Positions 18,013 to 26,380 of a stretch of DNA of 50,869 nt are shown one piece after another. The position numbers and the translations under genes are program-made. The notes beneath the pieces were generated by a model. It did not search any database, was not told the origin of the DNA, and saw only the letters and a list, made by a program, of their open reading frames with translations. This stretch comes from Ruminococcus sp. AM22-13 (GTDB lineage Bacteria; Bacillota; Clostridia; Lachnospirales; Lachnospiraceae): NCBI RefSeq assembly GCF_003471165.1, contig NZ_QRIL01000021.1:20633-71501 (forward strand). Direction: 5' to 3'. Numbering within the stretch: position 1 is the stretch's first letter; each line of letters starts with the position of its first letter.

Positions 18013-18480
18013 ATGTTGATGCCTAGTATTTTTGGAGAAAATTTATTTGATGACTTTTTTGGAGATTTTCCATTTTATTATGATGACAGAGCAATGAAAG
18101 ATACAGAGAAGAAACTTTACGGACGCAGAGCCAGTCATATAATGAAAACCGATATCAAGGAAACTGATAAAGGTTATGAACTGGTCGTAGATCTTCCGGG
18201 ATTTACCAAAGATGAAGTAAAGGCTGACCTGGAGAATGGTTATCTGACTATCAGCGCTGAGAAAGGCCTGGACAAAGATGAGCAGGAAAAAGAGACAGGA
18301 CGTTATATCCGTAAGGAACGTTACGCAGGTGCCTGCAGCCGTAGCTTCTATGTAGGTAAAGAAGTTGAGAAAGAAGACATTAAAGCAGAATTCAAACATG
18401 GTATCCTCACATTATTTGTACCAAAGAAAGAAGCAAAACCAACAGTAGAACAGAAGAAAACAATTGCCATTGAAGGCTGA
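18013..18480 (+). CDS. Hsp20 family small heat-shock protein, copy 1
   Basis: A 155-residue small heat-shock protein with a short N-terminal arm rich in Phe and Tyr, an alpha-crystallin domain (about 42-140, 'YELVVDLPGFTKDEVKADL', 'GILTLFVPKKE') and a C-terminal 'IAIEG' resembling the IXI/V docking motif. Such proteins hold unfolding proteins as ATP-independent oligomers in the cytoplasm. AAAGGAGAG precedes the ATG. The CIRCE promoter upstream indicates HrcA control. A nearly identical gene follows. Confidence 0.94.
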   Translation: MLMPSIFGENLFDDFFGDFPFYYDDRAMKDTEKKLYGRRASHIMKTDIKETDKGYELVVDLPGFTKDEVKADLENGYLTISAEKGLDKDEQEKETGRYIRKERYAGACSRSFYVGKEVEKEDIKAEFKHGILTLFVPKKEAKPTVEQKKTIAIEG

Positions 18481-18496
18481 TGAATAAATATTCTGA

Positions 18497-18515
18497 CTGA
18501 CCCGTTAAGGGTCAG
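18497..18515 (+). terminator. Hairpin after hsp20 copy 1
   Basis: CTGACCC (18497-18503) pairs with GGGTCAG (18509-18515) around a 5-base loop. No T run follows, so it may protect mRNA or reduce readthrough instead of terminating. Confidence 0.45.
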
Positions 18516-18659
18516 CCAGAGATTAAAAACAGAAATAAAAGTTTATACTAAAAGATTGAAGATAAAAGGTTGAAAAAACCTGTAGCGATAGATTTGGAAA
18601 GTAAATCTGGTGAACAGATTTGACATATATAAAATATATTAGAAAAGGAGATATGACTT

Positions 18660-19127
18660 ATGTTAATGCCTAGTATTTTTGGAGAAAATTTATTTGATGA
18701 CTTTTTTGGAGATTTCCCATTCTATTATGATGACAGAGCAATGAAAGATGCAGAGAAGAAACTTTATGGACATAAAGCAAATCATGTAATGAAAACTGAT
18801 ATCAAGGAAATGAATAATGGATACGAACTGGTTGTAGATCTTCCGGGATTTAAGAAAGATGAAGTCCATGCAGCACTTGAAAATGGTTATCTGACTATCA
18901 GTGCAGAGAAAGGCCTGGACAAAGACGAGAAGGAAAAAGAGACAGGACGTTATATCCGCAGAGAACGTTATGCAGGTGCCTGCAGTCGTAGCTTTTATGT
19001 AGGTAAAGAAGTACATCAGGATGACATCAAAGCAGAATTCAAACATGGTATCCTGACATTATTTGTTCCGAAGAAAGAAGCAAAGCCAGCAGTGGAACAG
19101 AAGCACAGCATCTCCATTGAAGGATAA
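18660..19127 (+). CDS. Hsp20 family small heat-shock protein, copy 2
   Basis: A 155-residue protein aligning without gaps to copy 1; by hand count 135 of 155 residues match, and the first 30 are identical. Differences cluster at residues 31-52 and 64-72 and in the C-terminal tail ('HSISIEG'). The alpha-crystallin domain is intact. AAAAGGAGATATGACTT before the ATG is also nearly the same as in copy 1, so the duplication included the ribosome site. No separate CIRCE is seen in the 179-base gap, so it is probably read from the upstream promoter. Confidence 0.94.
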   Translation: MLMPSIFGENLFDDFFGDFPFYYDDRAMKDAEKKLYGHKANHVMKTDIKEMNNGYELVVDLPGFKKDEVHAALENGYLTISAEKGLDKDEKEKETGRYIRRERYAGACSRSFYVGKEVHQDDIKAEFKHGILTLFVPKKEAKPAVEQKHSISIEG

Positions 19128-19144
19128 TAGATATTAAGTTACAG

Positions 19145-19180
19145 CAACGGGAGGTCAAATCTTTTGGCTTCCCGTTGTTT
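19145..19180 (+). terminator. Terminator after hsp20 copy 2
   Basis: CAACGGGA (19145-19152) pairs with TCCCGTTG (19170-19177), followed by TTT. It separates the Hsp20 pair from the DnaJ-like gene, perhaps incompletely. Confidence 0.65.
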
Positions 19181-19255
19181 GCATAATGAGGATTGCAGAA
19201 ATATGAAGTCAGGAATGATTGCGTTAGAATGTGTTTATGAGGGAAGGTGATGATA

Positions 19256-20392
19256 TTGAAAAGAGACTACTATGAAGTTCTGGGCGTGAACAAAAACGCG
19301 GATGCAGCAACGATTAAGAAAGCATACAGAAAACTGGCCAAGAAATATCATCCGGACAGTAATGAGGGAAATGCTTCGGCAGCAGAGCACTTTAAGGAAG
19401 TAAATGAAGCCTATGATGTTCTGAGTGATGAGAAGAAGCGTAAACTGTATGATCAGTTTGGCCACGCTGCTTTTGAAGAAGGTGCCGGTAATTATGGAAA
19501 TGCACAGGGCAGTGGATTTGGCGGAGCACAGGGCAATCCATTTGGCAGCGGTTTCCATGGTTCGTACAGTGATGGCAATGGTTATCATGAATATCATTTT
19601 GAAAATGGCGAAGATATGGATGATATCCTGAAGAACCTTTTTGGTGGTGGATTTAAGAAGAGTAAATCATCAGGTGGTTTTGGAAGCAGCGGATTTGGAG
19701 GCAGTGGCTTTCACGGAAGTGGTTTTGGCGGTTTCGGAAGTAACGGAACTGATGGATTCGGCAGTGGCTTTGGCACAGGTGGAAGTAATTTCCGCAGTCA
19801 GGGCTTTGGCGGTTCTTACAGCAGCAAAGGTGAGGATCTTCATGCAGAGGTTACTGTCAGCTTTGATGAAGCTGCTTTTGGTGGCAAGAAGGTTATCCGT
19901 CTGCAGAGTAGTAATGGTGGCGTCCAGAACTATGAAGTCAATATTCCGGCAGGTATTGAATCCGGTAAATCTATCAGACTTAAAGGAAAAGGCTATCCGG
20001 GAGTTGGCGGAGGTGAAGCCGGTGATCTGCTTCTGAAAGTAAATGTTCAGGATAAACCCGGATATAAACGGGAAGGCAGAGATGTTTACACAACAGTGAA
20101 TATCCCATTTACAACAGCAGTATTTGGCGGTGAGGCGAAGGTTCACACTATTTACGGTGATGTTCTCTGTAACATTAAACCGGGTACTCAGTCCGGAACG
20201 AAGATACGTCTGAGAGGTAAAGGTATTGTTGCAATGAATAATCCGTCTGTGCACGGTGATGAATATGCAACTGTACAGATTGAAGTTCCGACCAGTCTGA
20301 CACCGGAAGCAAGACGCAAACTGAAAGAATTCGAACAGGAATGTAATGGAAACCGCAGAAGCCGTGGATTTGGCAGCGGGAGTGCGGCGTGA
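19256..20392 (+). CDS. DnaJ-like cochaperone (Hsp40, no zinc finger)
   Basis: A 378-residue Hsp40 if read from the TTG at 19256, which gives the standard start '[10 protein letters not shown]' and follows GGAAGGTGATGA. GTG 19247 and ATG 19250 are in-frame alternatives adding two or three residues. The J domain (about 1-70) has the HPD motif in '[10 protein letters not shown]'. A long Gly/Phe/Ser-rich stretch follows (about 80-200), then the two C-terminal substrate-binding domains. There is no CXXCXGXG zinc finger, so this is a type II, CbpA-like protein, distinct from the main DnaJ. It would stimulate DnaK and fits the neighbouring Hsp20 genes. Confidence 0.9.
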   Translation: MKRDYYEVLGVNKNADAATIKKAYRKLAKKYHPDSNEGNASAAEHFKEVNEAYDVLSDEKKRKLYDQFGHAAFEEGAGNYGNAQGSGFGGAQGNPFGSGFHGSYSDGNGYHEYHFENGEDMDDILKNLFGGGFKKSKSSGGFGSSGFGGSGFHGSGFGGFGSNGTDGFGSGFGTGGSNFRSQGFGGSYSSKGEDLHAEVTVSFDEAAFGGKKVIRLQSSNGGVQNYEVNIPAGIESGKSIRLKGKGYPGVGGGEAGDLLLKVNVQDKPGYKREGRDVYTTVNIPFTTAVFGGEAKVHTIYGDVLCNIKPGTQSGTKIRLRGKGIVAMNNPSVHGDEYATVQIEVPTSLTPEARRKLKEFEQECNGNRRSRGFGSGSAA

Positions 20393-20425
20393 AGAGTAAT
20401 CAGAAATATTTTTGAAAGAGAAACG

Positions 20426-20468
20426 AAAAGGATACATGCACAGTAACATTACCGTGTATGTATCCTTT
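20426..20468. terminator. Bidirectional terminator between dnaJ-like and nudix genes
   Basis: AAAAGGATACATGCAC pairs with GTGTATGTATCCTTTT across a 12-base loop with one mismatch. It ends in T on both strands and separates convergent genes. Confidence 0.85.
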
Positions 20469-20520
20469 TGTCATAATAGGGAAAAATATTCTGTGAGCTT
20501 TTTCTGATATAAAATATTGT

Positions 20521-21369
20521 TTATCTGGGTTCCTTTCCATCACGGAAGAGCATCATCATTTCCTTGGTCAGGCTGATATTATTGCCCTGATCCGGGATTT
20601 TATCACGTTCTACCCACTGTGCCATGGAGAGTTCTTCATGGTCAACGGTCAGGGTATCATCACCGTCTACATCACAGAAGAATCCAAACAGCAGAGAGCC
20701 GCTGAAGGACCATGGCTGGCTCTTGTAGTAGCGGAGATTTTTGACTTTCAGACCTACTTCTTCCATTACTTCACGGTGTACGGTTTCTTCGATGGTTTCC
20801 CCGATTTCTGCGAAACCTGCAATCAAAGCATAGCGTTTGAAGTTGCGTCCCTCATATTTGGAGAGGATGATCTTATCTTTGTTTGTAATCCCCACAATAA
20901 CAGCAGGGCACAGAACCGGATATTCGTGATTGCCACAGGAAGGGCATTCCATCATACGTTCCTTCTGGCTGTGAACCATTGGTTTTCCGCAGCAGCCACA
21001 ATGCTGACGTTTGCTGTACCACTGGAACAACTGATGTCCTGTAATCCCTGCAAATGCCAGATGTTGCGGATGTGCAGTACGCAGGACACGTACATCCTGA
21101 AATTCATAGTCAGGAAGAAGTGCATTATCCAGATGTGGAATCAGATAAAAGCGCTGGTCATCAATGGAGAAGAGGTAGATATAGTTCACATAAAGATTAT
21201 CGAGCCGTCCCTCTAATTCCTGGAAACGTGGAAATGTGATTGCCTCTTCGCGATTCTGTCGGGGAAGAAGAATTCTGCCATTTTCATAGGTGAGGATGAA
21301 GCTGTCTTTATCCGGGGCAGATGGTTTGTATTCGTTATGGTAAATATGTGGTGCGATGTCTTGAATCAT
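20521..21369 (-). CDS. nudC: NADH pyrophosphatase, NudC-type Nudix hydrolase
   Basis: A 282-residue enzyme with three parts: an N-terminal NUDIX-like domain (about 30-120), a four-cysteine zinc ribbon (about 124-150, 'HCGCCGKPM' and 'ECPSCGNHE'), and the catalytic Nudix domain. The Nudix box is complete ('GFAEIGETIEETVHREVMEE', then 'VGL'). Just after it lies 'SQPWSFSGSLL', a variant of the SQPWPFPxS signature that marks the NADH-specific subfamily. NudC enzymes cleave NAD(H) to NMN(H) and AMP and can remove NAD caps from RNA. The gene is monocistronic. Confidence 0.92.
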   Translation of the reverse strand: MIQDIAPHIYHNEYKPSAPDKDSFILTYENGRILLPRQNREEAITFPRFQELEGRLDNLYVNYIYLFSIDDQRFYLIPHLDNALLPDYEFQDVRVLRTAHPQHLAFAGITGHQLFQWYSKRQHCGCCGKPMVHSQKERMMECPSCGNHEYPVLCPAVIVGITNKDKIILSKYEGRNFKRYALIAGFAEIGETIEETVHREVMEEVGLKVKNLRYYKSQPWSFSGSLLFGFFCDVDGDDTLTVDHEELSMAQWVERDKIPDQGNNISLTKEMMMLFRDGKEPR

Positions 21370-21574
21370 AATGTAATAGTCCTTTTCTGAAAAATATGAG
21401 GAGATAATGAGAATACCCTGAAAGGTACAGACTGTTTAACAGCCGGTTTATTATCTGCTCATAGTATATTCCTGAGCTTTTATAAAAGCAAGAGACAAAA
21501 ATATCTGATTATTTATAAAAAGATAAAAAGATATTTCAAAAAATAGTAAGCTCTGAAAAAAATAAAATAGTGTA

Positions 21575-21603
21575 TTGCGCTTTGAAAAAACAAGTGGTAT
21601 AAT
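21575..21603 (+). promoter_or_regulatory. Sigma-A promoter of the Ldh2-family gene
   Basis: TTGCGC (21575-21580), a 17-base spacer and TATAAT (21598-21603). AAGGAGGG precedes the ATG at 21669. The remaining AT-rich sequence from 21370 holds no gene that I can support. Confidence 0.7.
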
Positions 21604-21668
21604 CAACTCATAAAATTGGTAATACCAAAAAGAGAACGAGTAGTACTTCAAGGAGGGCTTTTACAGTT

Positions 21669-22799
21669 ATGGGTTACGTAAAATGGAGTTATGACACATT
21701 AAATACTTTTTGCCACGACGTATTTCGTAAATTTGGTTTTAATGAAGAAGAGACGAATATCATCAAGGATGTTTTGCTTACAGCAGATCTGTACGGGATT
21801 GAAAGCCATGGAATGCAGAGAATGGTAAGATATGATAAAGGAATTGAGAAAGGTACGATTCATCCGGATGCGGAACCGGAGGTTGTATTTGAGACACCTG
21901 TATCAGCAGTGATCGACGGACATGACGGAATGGGACAGTTGATTAGTCATTTTGCAATGGAGAAAGCAATTGAGAAAGCAAAAAAAACAGGCGTTGGTTT
22001 CGTTTCAGTAAGAAATTCCAATCATTTTGGTATTGCAGGATATTATGCGGAAATGGCTTCTAAACAGGGACTGCTTGGAATGGCATGCACTAACTCAGAA
22101 GCAATCATGGTACCTACCTTTGGACGTAAGGCAATGTTAGGTTCCAACCCGATCGCAGTAGCGATGCCTGCAGAGCCATATCCGTTTCTCTTTGACTGCT
22201 CTACAACAGTTGTAACCAGAGGAAAACTGGAAATGTATAATAAATCAGGTAAACAGCTTCCTGAGGGCTGGGCTCTCGGAGCAGACGGACATGAAAGTAC
22301 GGATGCACCGGCTGTACTTGCAAATATTGTTGGCAAAAAAGGCGGCGGAATTATGCCACTTGGTGGAAATAAAGAAGTGAATGGAAGCCATAAAGGTTAT
22401 GGATATGGAATGCTCTGTGAGATTTTCAGTTCTATTCTTTCTATGGGTGTTACTTCTGATAAATGCTGTACATTTAAAGATAAGACAGGTATCTGCCATG
22501 GATTTGCAGCAATCGATCCTGCAATCTTCGGAAATGCAGATGATATCAAGGCGCATTTCTCAGAATATCTGGAAACTCTTCGCCAGAGTCCGAAGGCCGA
22601 AGGTGCAGAGCAGATTTATACTCATGGTGAGAAAGAAATTATGGCAGAAAAAGAACGCAGGGAAAATGGCATTCCAGTAAATGACAATACTATGGTTGAA
22701 CTGGCTAATCTCTGCAATTATCTGAAGATAGATTTTGGAGCTTATTTTAAAGATTATGAGCTGCCAAAAGACAGTAAATTTTTCGGTGGAAATTATTAA
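21669..22799 (+). CDS. Ldh2-family NAD(P)-dependent malate/lactate/ureidoglycolate dehydrogenase
   Basis: A 376-residue member of the type-2 malate/L-lactate dehydrogenase family, unrelated in fold to Rossmann LDH/MDH. Recognisable parts are 'ADLYGIESHGMQRMVRYDKG', 'VSVRNSNHFGIAGYY', 'NSEAIMVPTFGRKAMLGSNP' and 'SHKGYGYGMLCEI'. The conserved His in SHG and in SNHFG are the usual active-site residues. Members reduce 2-oxoacids or oxidise 2-hydroxyacids such as malate, lactate, ureidoglycolate or diketogulonate. Nothing nearby fixes the substrate. It is monocistronic with its own promoter and terminator. Confidence 0.9.
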   Translation: MGYVKWSYDTLNTFCHDVFRKFGFNEEETNIIKDVLLTADLYGIESHGMQRMVRYDKGIEKGTIHPDAEPEVVFETPVSAVIDGHDGMGQLISHFAMEKAIEKAKKTGVGFVSVRNSNHFGIAGYYAEMASKQGLLGMACTNSEAIMVPTFGRKAMLGSNPIAVAMPAEPYPFLFDCSTTVVTRGKLEMYNKSGKQLPEGWALGADGHESTDAPAVLANIVGKKGGGIMPLGGNKEVNGSHKGYGYGMLCEIFSSILSMGVTSDKCCTFKDKTGICHGFAAIDPAIFGNADDIKAHFSEYLETLRQSPKAEGAEQIYTHGEKEIMAEKERRENGIPVNDNTMVELANLCNYLKIDFGAYFKDYELPKDSKFFGGNY

Positions 22800-22948
22800 A
22801 TACAAAACATCAACAAAAATCATTAAATAAAAATTACAAAACAAAAACTGCTAAACAGAACCCATCGTACTGATAATATTAACTATAAAATATATGAAAT
22901 ATACCTTTTTTTGAGACAACCGTTTATCAGTATGTGGAAATAAAAAAG

Positions 22949-23010
22949 AGACTGCATAGTTTCGTACTGTTTGTAAAAATTACAGATAGTATGAAACCAT
23001 GCAGCCTTTT
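22949..23010 (+). terminator. Long hairpin terminator after the Ldh2 gene
   Basis: GACTGCATAGTTTCGTACT pairs with AGTATGAAACCATGCAG with a few mismatches and is followed by CCTTTTTATT. The rest of the 22800-23176 gap before the palindromes is AT-rich without a gene. Confidence 0.75.
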
Positions 23011-23066
23011 TATTATATCAATCACAGGAAATTATTCCGTAATGTTTCTATGATTGATATAATAAA

Positions 23067-23160
23067 GCCCTTCGGGCATAATCGCACTGCGGCGGAGAGG
23101 AATTATGTCGCTAAAACGATCCGCCGCAGGAAAGAATCCTGCAAGCAGGATTCTTTCCTG
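23067..23160. repeat. Cluster of three palindromes including a perfect 34-base palindrome
   Basis: Three hairpins follow each other: GCCC-TTC-GGGC (23067-23077), GCGGCGGA/TCCGCCGC (23089-23096 with 23120-23127) and a perfect one, CAGGAAAGAATCCTGC (23127-23142) with GCAGGATTCTTTCCTG (23145-23160). The last lies just past the stop of the minus-strand gene and may serve as its terminator. The whole looks like an intergenic palindromic element. Confidence 0.7.
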
Positions 23161-23176
23161 AACAAGAGAGCAAATT

Positions 23177-23620
23177 TTAATGTTCTTTTGTGTCTTTATT
23201 TTTGTGTGAGTTCATGTCATCGTTGTCGGTCATGAGGTATTTGCGGATGCCGAAAAGTATTGCAATACTGATAACACCGAGAAGTGTCTCATTTGGACCG
23301 AGATGTTCAACGACCATCTGACGTGCAGTGGCAAACATCAGAACTTCGACAACTGTCTGTGCGGAATGTTGGCAGAGCATTTTTACAAACTCTACGCCGA
23401 CTACCAGGGACAATGCCTGAGACAGGAAACTGGTAAAGAATTCTGTGTCCATATCGGGAACAGCAGTGCCTGCAACTTCCATGATAAGACGGATTCCGGC
23501 CAATGCGATCACTACAAGGATGATGATAGACAGCACGATTTCTGTGTAGCGTGAGATATTGTAAATGATACTATTAAAATGTTTGCGAATGTTGTGGTTT
23601 ATTTCTTGTTTGGGGCTCAT
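23177..23620 (-). CDS. Small membrane protein, possibly PsiE-like
   Basis: A 147-residue protein with about four hydrophobic segments ('YTEIVLSIIILVVIALAGI', 'FLSQALSLVVGVEFVKML', 'TVVEVLMFATARQMVV', 'LGVISIAILFGIRKYL') and a charged C-terminal tail. The second half, with a VE(F/L)VK motif before a segment containing 'ATAR', recalls the PsiE family of phosphate-starvation proteins, a moderate guess from pattern alone. No catalytic residues are evident. It stands alone on the minus strand. Confidence 0.75.
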   Translation of the reverse strand: MSPKQEINHNIRKHFNSIIYNISRYTEIVLSIIILVVIALAGIRLIMEVAGTAVPDMDTEFFTSFLSQALSLVVGVEFVKMLCQHSAQTVVEVLMFATARQMVVEHLGPNETLLGVISIAILFGIRKYLMTDNDDMNSHKNKDTKEH

Positions 23621-23710
23621 GATAGAGAGAGTCCTTTCATTATTATATTTTTACCTGATCAGGTAGGTACCCTGCTTAAATAAGAGATCTCTACCTGACT
23701 ATTGGGCAAA

Positions 23711-23786
23711 AGCAAAATCCATAAAAAATCGCCTTTGGCAATAAGATTTTGCTATATCTATACCCAAACACTTTGCGGAATAGCAG
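23711..23786. repeat. Intergenic hairpin with a short match to the dispersed element
   Basis: AGCAAAATC (23711-23719) pairs with GATTTTGCT (23745-23753). It is followed by AACACTTTGCGGAATAGCAG (23767-23786), which differs at only two positions from 36044-36063 in a partial copy of the MITE-like element. Confidence 0.45.
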
Positions 23787-23804
23787 GCTGTTAAATGGTT
23801 GTAT

Positions 23805-24785
23805 TTAATACAGATAATCCTTGTTTACATATCCATACAGATAAAGTTTCGGAGAGTAAACATACCAGTATTGTGCATCACTTGAATCAATAAGCTGAAC
23901 GGTGTCACCGGAATATAATTGTCCGATTTCGTTAGAAGAATCGTATGCTTTGGCATTACGAAGAGCCAGATAACCTGTGGCAACACTTACAGTTTTAGTG
24001 GTGTATGCTGTTCCACCGATGAGATAATCCTTATTTACATAACCGTTCATATCATATTTTGGAGCATAGACATACCAATACTGGGAATCGCTGGTATCCA
24101 GTAGCTGAACAGTATCGCCGGAATATAACTGTCCGATTTCATTGGAGGAATCGTAAGCTTTCTGGGTGCGAAGAGCCAGATAACCGGTAGCAACACTTAC
24201 TGTTCTTGATTCACCATAATAACGGGAAACACTCTGCGTACTTGCTCTGCCGCCACTGTAATATAAATAGTCTTTATTTACATATCCATAGCAGTTCAGC
24301 TTCGGAGCGTAGACATACCAATATTGTGGATCACTGCTGTCAGAAACAGATACGGTATCACCGGAATATAACTGTCCGATTTCGTTAGAAGAATCGTATG
24401 CTTTAGCATTGCGGAGAGCCAGGTATCCTTTGCTTACACTAACTGTATAGGAAGTAGAATAAGAGTAGCCGCCTGACTGGGAATAGAGGGAAACCAGATA
24501 ATCATTGTTTACATATCCCCAACAGTCATATTTCGGAGAATAAACATACCAATAGTCGCCATTGGTATATTCTGTAACTTCAACCAGATCGCCGGAATAT
24601 AGTTCTCCGATTTCATTGGAAGAATCATATGCCATGGAAGAGCGGAGAGCCAGATAACCTTTACTTACACTTACTTCATAGGTATTGGAGGATGCCTCAA
24701 CATCCTGAGAACTACAAGGTACGGACGCAGCGGCAACTGCGGCTGCGAGCATCATAGGAATTATAACATTTTTTCTTTTCTTCAT
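23805..24785 (-). CDS. Secreted protein with four SH3-like repeats
   Basis: A 326-residue secreted protein. A signal peptide covers about residues 1-32 ('MLAAAVAAASVPCSSQ', cleavage probably near 'VEA'). The mature part is four tandem bacterial SH3 (SH3b) repeats of 60-85 residues, each carrying 'YLALR', 'AYDSSNEIG', 'LYSGD' and a 'YWYVY.PK...GYVN.DYL' ending. SH3b domains usually bind cell-wall peptides. No hydrolase domain is attached, so it may be a wall-binding or matrix protein. The repeats are very alike, suggesting recent internal duplication. AGGAGG precedes the start. Confidence 0.88.
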   Translation of the reverse strand: MKKRKNVIIPMMLAAAVAAASVPCSSQDVEASSNTYEVSVSKGYLALRSSMAYDSSNEIGELYSGDLVEVTEYTNGDYWYVYSPKYDCWGYVNNDYLVSLYSQSGGYSYSTSYTVSVSKGYLALRNAKAYDSSNEIGQLYSGDTVSVSDSSDPQYWYVYAPKLNCYGYVNKDYLYYSGGRASTQSVSRYYGESRTVSVATGYLALRTQKAYDSSNEIGQLYSGDTVQLLDTSDSQYWYVYAPKYDMNGYVNKDYLIGGTAYTTKTVSVATGYLALRNAKAYDSSNEIGQLYSGDTVQLIDSSDAQYWYVYSPKLYLYGYVNKDYLY

Positions 24786-24822
24786 AAGTAGATCCTCCTT
24801 CTGGTTATTACCATATGGTGTA

Positions 24823-24861
24823 GAGCCACGTAGCGGAAGCGGATTGCGAATATCCGATTGA
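24823..24861. repeat. Dispersed intergenic repeat 'GCGGATTGCGAATATCCG', copy 1
   Basis: These 39 bases match 31843-31880 almost exactly and 50674-50710 more loosely, with the core GGATTGCGAATATCCGATTG. Downstream, TGTACCGACAAG (24887-24898) recurs near 42813. The 220-base gap between the SH3 and serine hydrolase genes otherwise holds only control sequence. Confidence 0.65.
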
Positions 24862-25005
24862 TTACATCGTTGCTGAAATAACTATTGTACCGACAAGTTG
24901 ATTCTATACTCTATACCACTATGTGTTTGCATATTTGTTCGAACAGATAAAAAATCTCAATAATAAAGCTTTTGCTCTTGAAATCTGACATATTAAGTTA
25001 TGATG

Positions 25006-25917
25006 TTAGTTATTGTAGTAGTCATAGATAGTTCTGCTCAGTGATGCAATCGTATTCTGGGCGTTCCCGGCACTGGAGAGATTCTGTGACATAAATACGA
25101 TAACGAGATCGTTTGCGGCATCGTAGATAATTCCGGCATCATTCTCTACATTATCAAGTTCGCCTGTTTTATTTGCCGTCTTCACTCCATCCGGAAGCAT
25201 GGCTGGAATTTTGTTCTGACGTGTCTGTGCTTTAAGCAGGGCATACATATCAGAAGCATGGGCGTAACTGGACTCTTCTTCTTTGTAAACTTCAATGAGA
25301 AAATGTCCACAGTCATTTACGGATGTATAATTGTCATCCTGATCGTTGCTTGCCAGAAGCATACGTCCCATATGAGTCTGGGTATAACCATGTTCCTGAC
25401 AGAAACTGTTGACAGCCTGCATACCTGCACTGGAGTTCCCGCCACCCAGATAGGTTATCAATGTATTGGCAGCATCGTTATCGCTGACTGTGATCATGGA
25501 GTGCAGATTAGAATCTACGGAATCTTTGCCGTATTGTCCAATAATCTGGTCATAATTTTCATAAATTGCTCCCATAATATAAAGCTTAATCAGGCTGGCT
25601 GCCTGCATAGTCTGGTCATTGATGCTTCCTTCTGTTTCATTTATAAGATCAGAAACAAAAACAGACCAGCTGCCGTTATCTGCAGGGAGCTGTCCCTGAA
25701 TTTGATTTAAGAGTGTCTGAAGTGCTTCGTCTGTGACTGGCTCGTCTGAAGCTGATGTTCCGCCAAATACGCTGTCAGAATTTTCAGAAGAGGGGGAGAG
25801 TGTACCCTGCTCCGTTTCTGCTACTGCTACGTTTGTTTCTGCTGCGTAGCCGGTGGATACAGGAGCTGCAAGGAGACTCACTGATAGCAGGGGAAGCAAA
25901 AGCTTTTTTAAATTCAT
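25006..25917 (-). CDS. Serine hydrolase of the class A beta-lactamase fold
   Basis: A 303-residue secreted protein starting at the ATG at 25917, six bases after AGGCGGTG; a GTG at 25926 would add three residues but overlaps that site. The signal peptide is 'LKKLLLPLLSVSLLAAPVST' and following residues. The catalytic triad of motifs is present: SLIK (SXXK), SDN in 'ITVSDNDAANTLI', and KTG in 'TANKTGELDNVE'. No clear omega-loop EXXLN glutamate is seen, so it may be a peptidoglycan or peptide hydrolase and not a drug-resistance enzyme (inference). A Ser/Glu-rich linker follows the signal peptide. Confidence 0.85.
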   Translation of the reverse strand: MNLKKLLLPLLSVSLLAAPVSTGYAAETNVAVAETEQGTLSPSSENSDSVFGGTSASDEPVTDEALQTLLNQIQGQLPADNGSWSVFVSDLINETEGSINDQTMQAASLIKLYIMGAIYENYDQIIGQYGKDSVDSNLHSMITVSDNDAANTLITYLGGGNSSAGMQAVNSFCQEHGYTQTHMGRMLLASNDQDDNYTSVNDCGHFLIEVYKEEESSYAHASDMYALLKAQTRQNKIPAMLPDGVKTANKTGELDNVENDAGIIYDAANDLVIVFMSQNLSSAGNAQNTIASLSRTIYDYYNN

Positions 25918-26015
25918 TGTGTTCACCGCCTGTTAAATAAATATTTGTAGATATTAAAATTATAGCGTGTATGGGGAGAAGTTACAAGTATAATTGAGTG
26001 AATAATAACGATATT

Positions 26016-26159
26016 AGTTACTGTTCACTCCGTTCTCAGTAACACGCTTCGCGATGCACAGAATTTATGCTATTCGCATAAATTCGCGCGGTATGTCTCG
26101 GGATTTTGGCATTCTCATGCCAAAACACCTCGCGGGATAGTGGCGTGTGAACAGTAACT
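26016..26159. mobile_element. MITE-like element with terminal inverted repeats and target duplication
   Basis: A 144-bp element with perfect 13-bp ends, AGTTACTGTTCAC (26016-26028) and GTGAACAGTAACT (26147-26159), flanked by the direct repeat GATATT (26010-26015 and 26160-26165). Inside are hairpins: GTTACTG/CAGTAAC, GAATTTATGC/GCATAAATTC (26061-26085) and TTTTGGCAT/ATGCCAAAA (26104-26126). There is no transposase, so it would move in trans. A further half copy, TTACTGTTCACACGC, lies at 26179-26193. The rest of the gap from 25918 to 26380 holds only the methyltransferase leader. Confidence 0.75.
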
Positions 26160-26380
26160 GATATTATTACAGTTTTTATTACTGTTCACACGCTAAAAAA
26201 CAGATTATTCATACAAATTGTAGGAATACAGAGGCGGAAATTCCGCATATCTGCTTATATATTTTGAAGTATACAAATGATACAATAAAATCATTAAAAA
26301 CGAGATAAAGAGCGACAATTTAACTAAATAAATATGGAAATGTGGGGGCGTTTCCTGAATTATATGAGGAGGTAGATCGT

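Noticed and set aside
19670..20449. 259-residue frame antisense to the dnaJ-like gene
   Set aside because: It is a shadow of the Gly/Ser-rich codons of the real gene and includes the terminator.
23805..24785. CRISPR-like periodic repeat
   Set aside because: The periodicity comes from four SH3 repeats in an intact coding frame, with a period over 200 bases.
24934..24943. TGTTCGAACA palindrome as a LexA operator
   Set aside because: The Gram-positive LexA box is GAAC-N4-GTTC in the other order; this is a simple 10-base palindrome.
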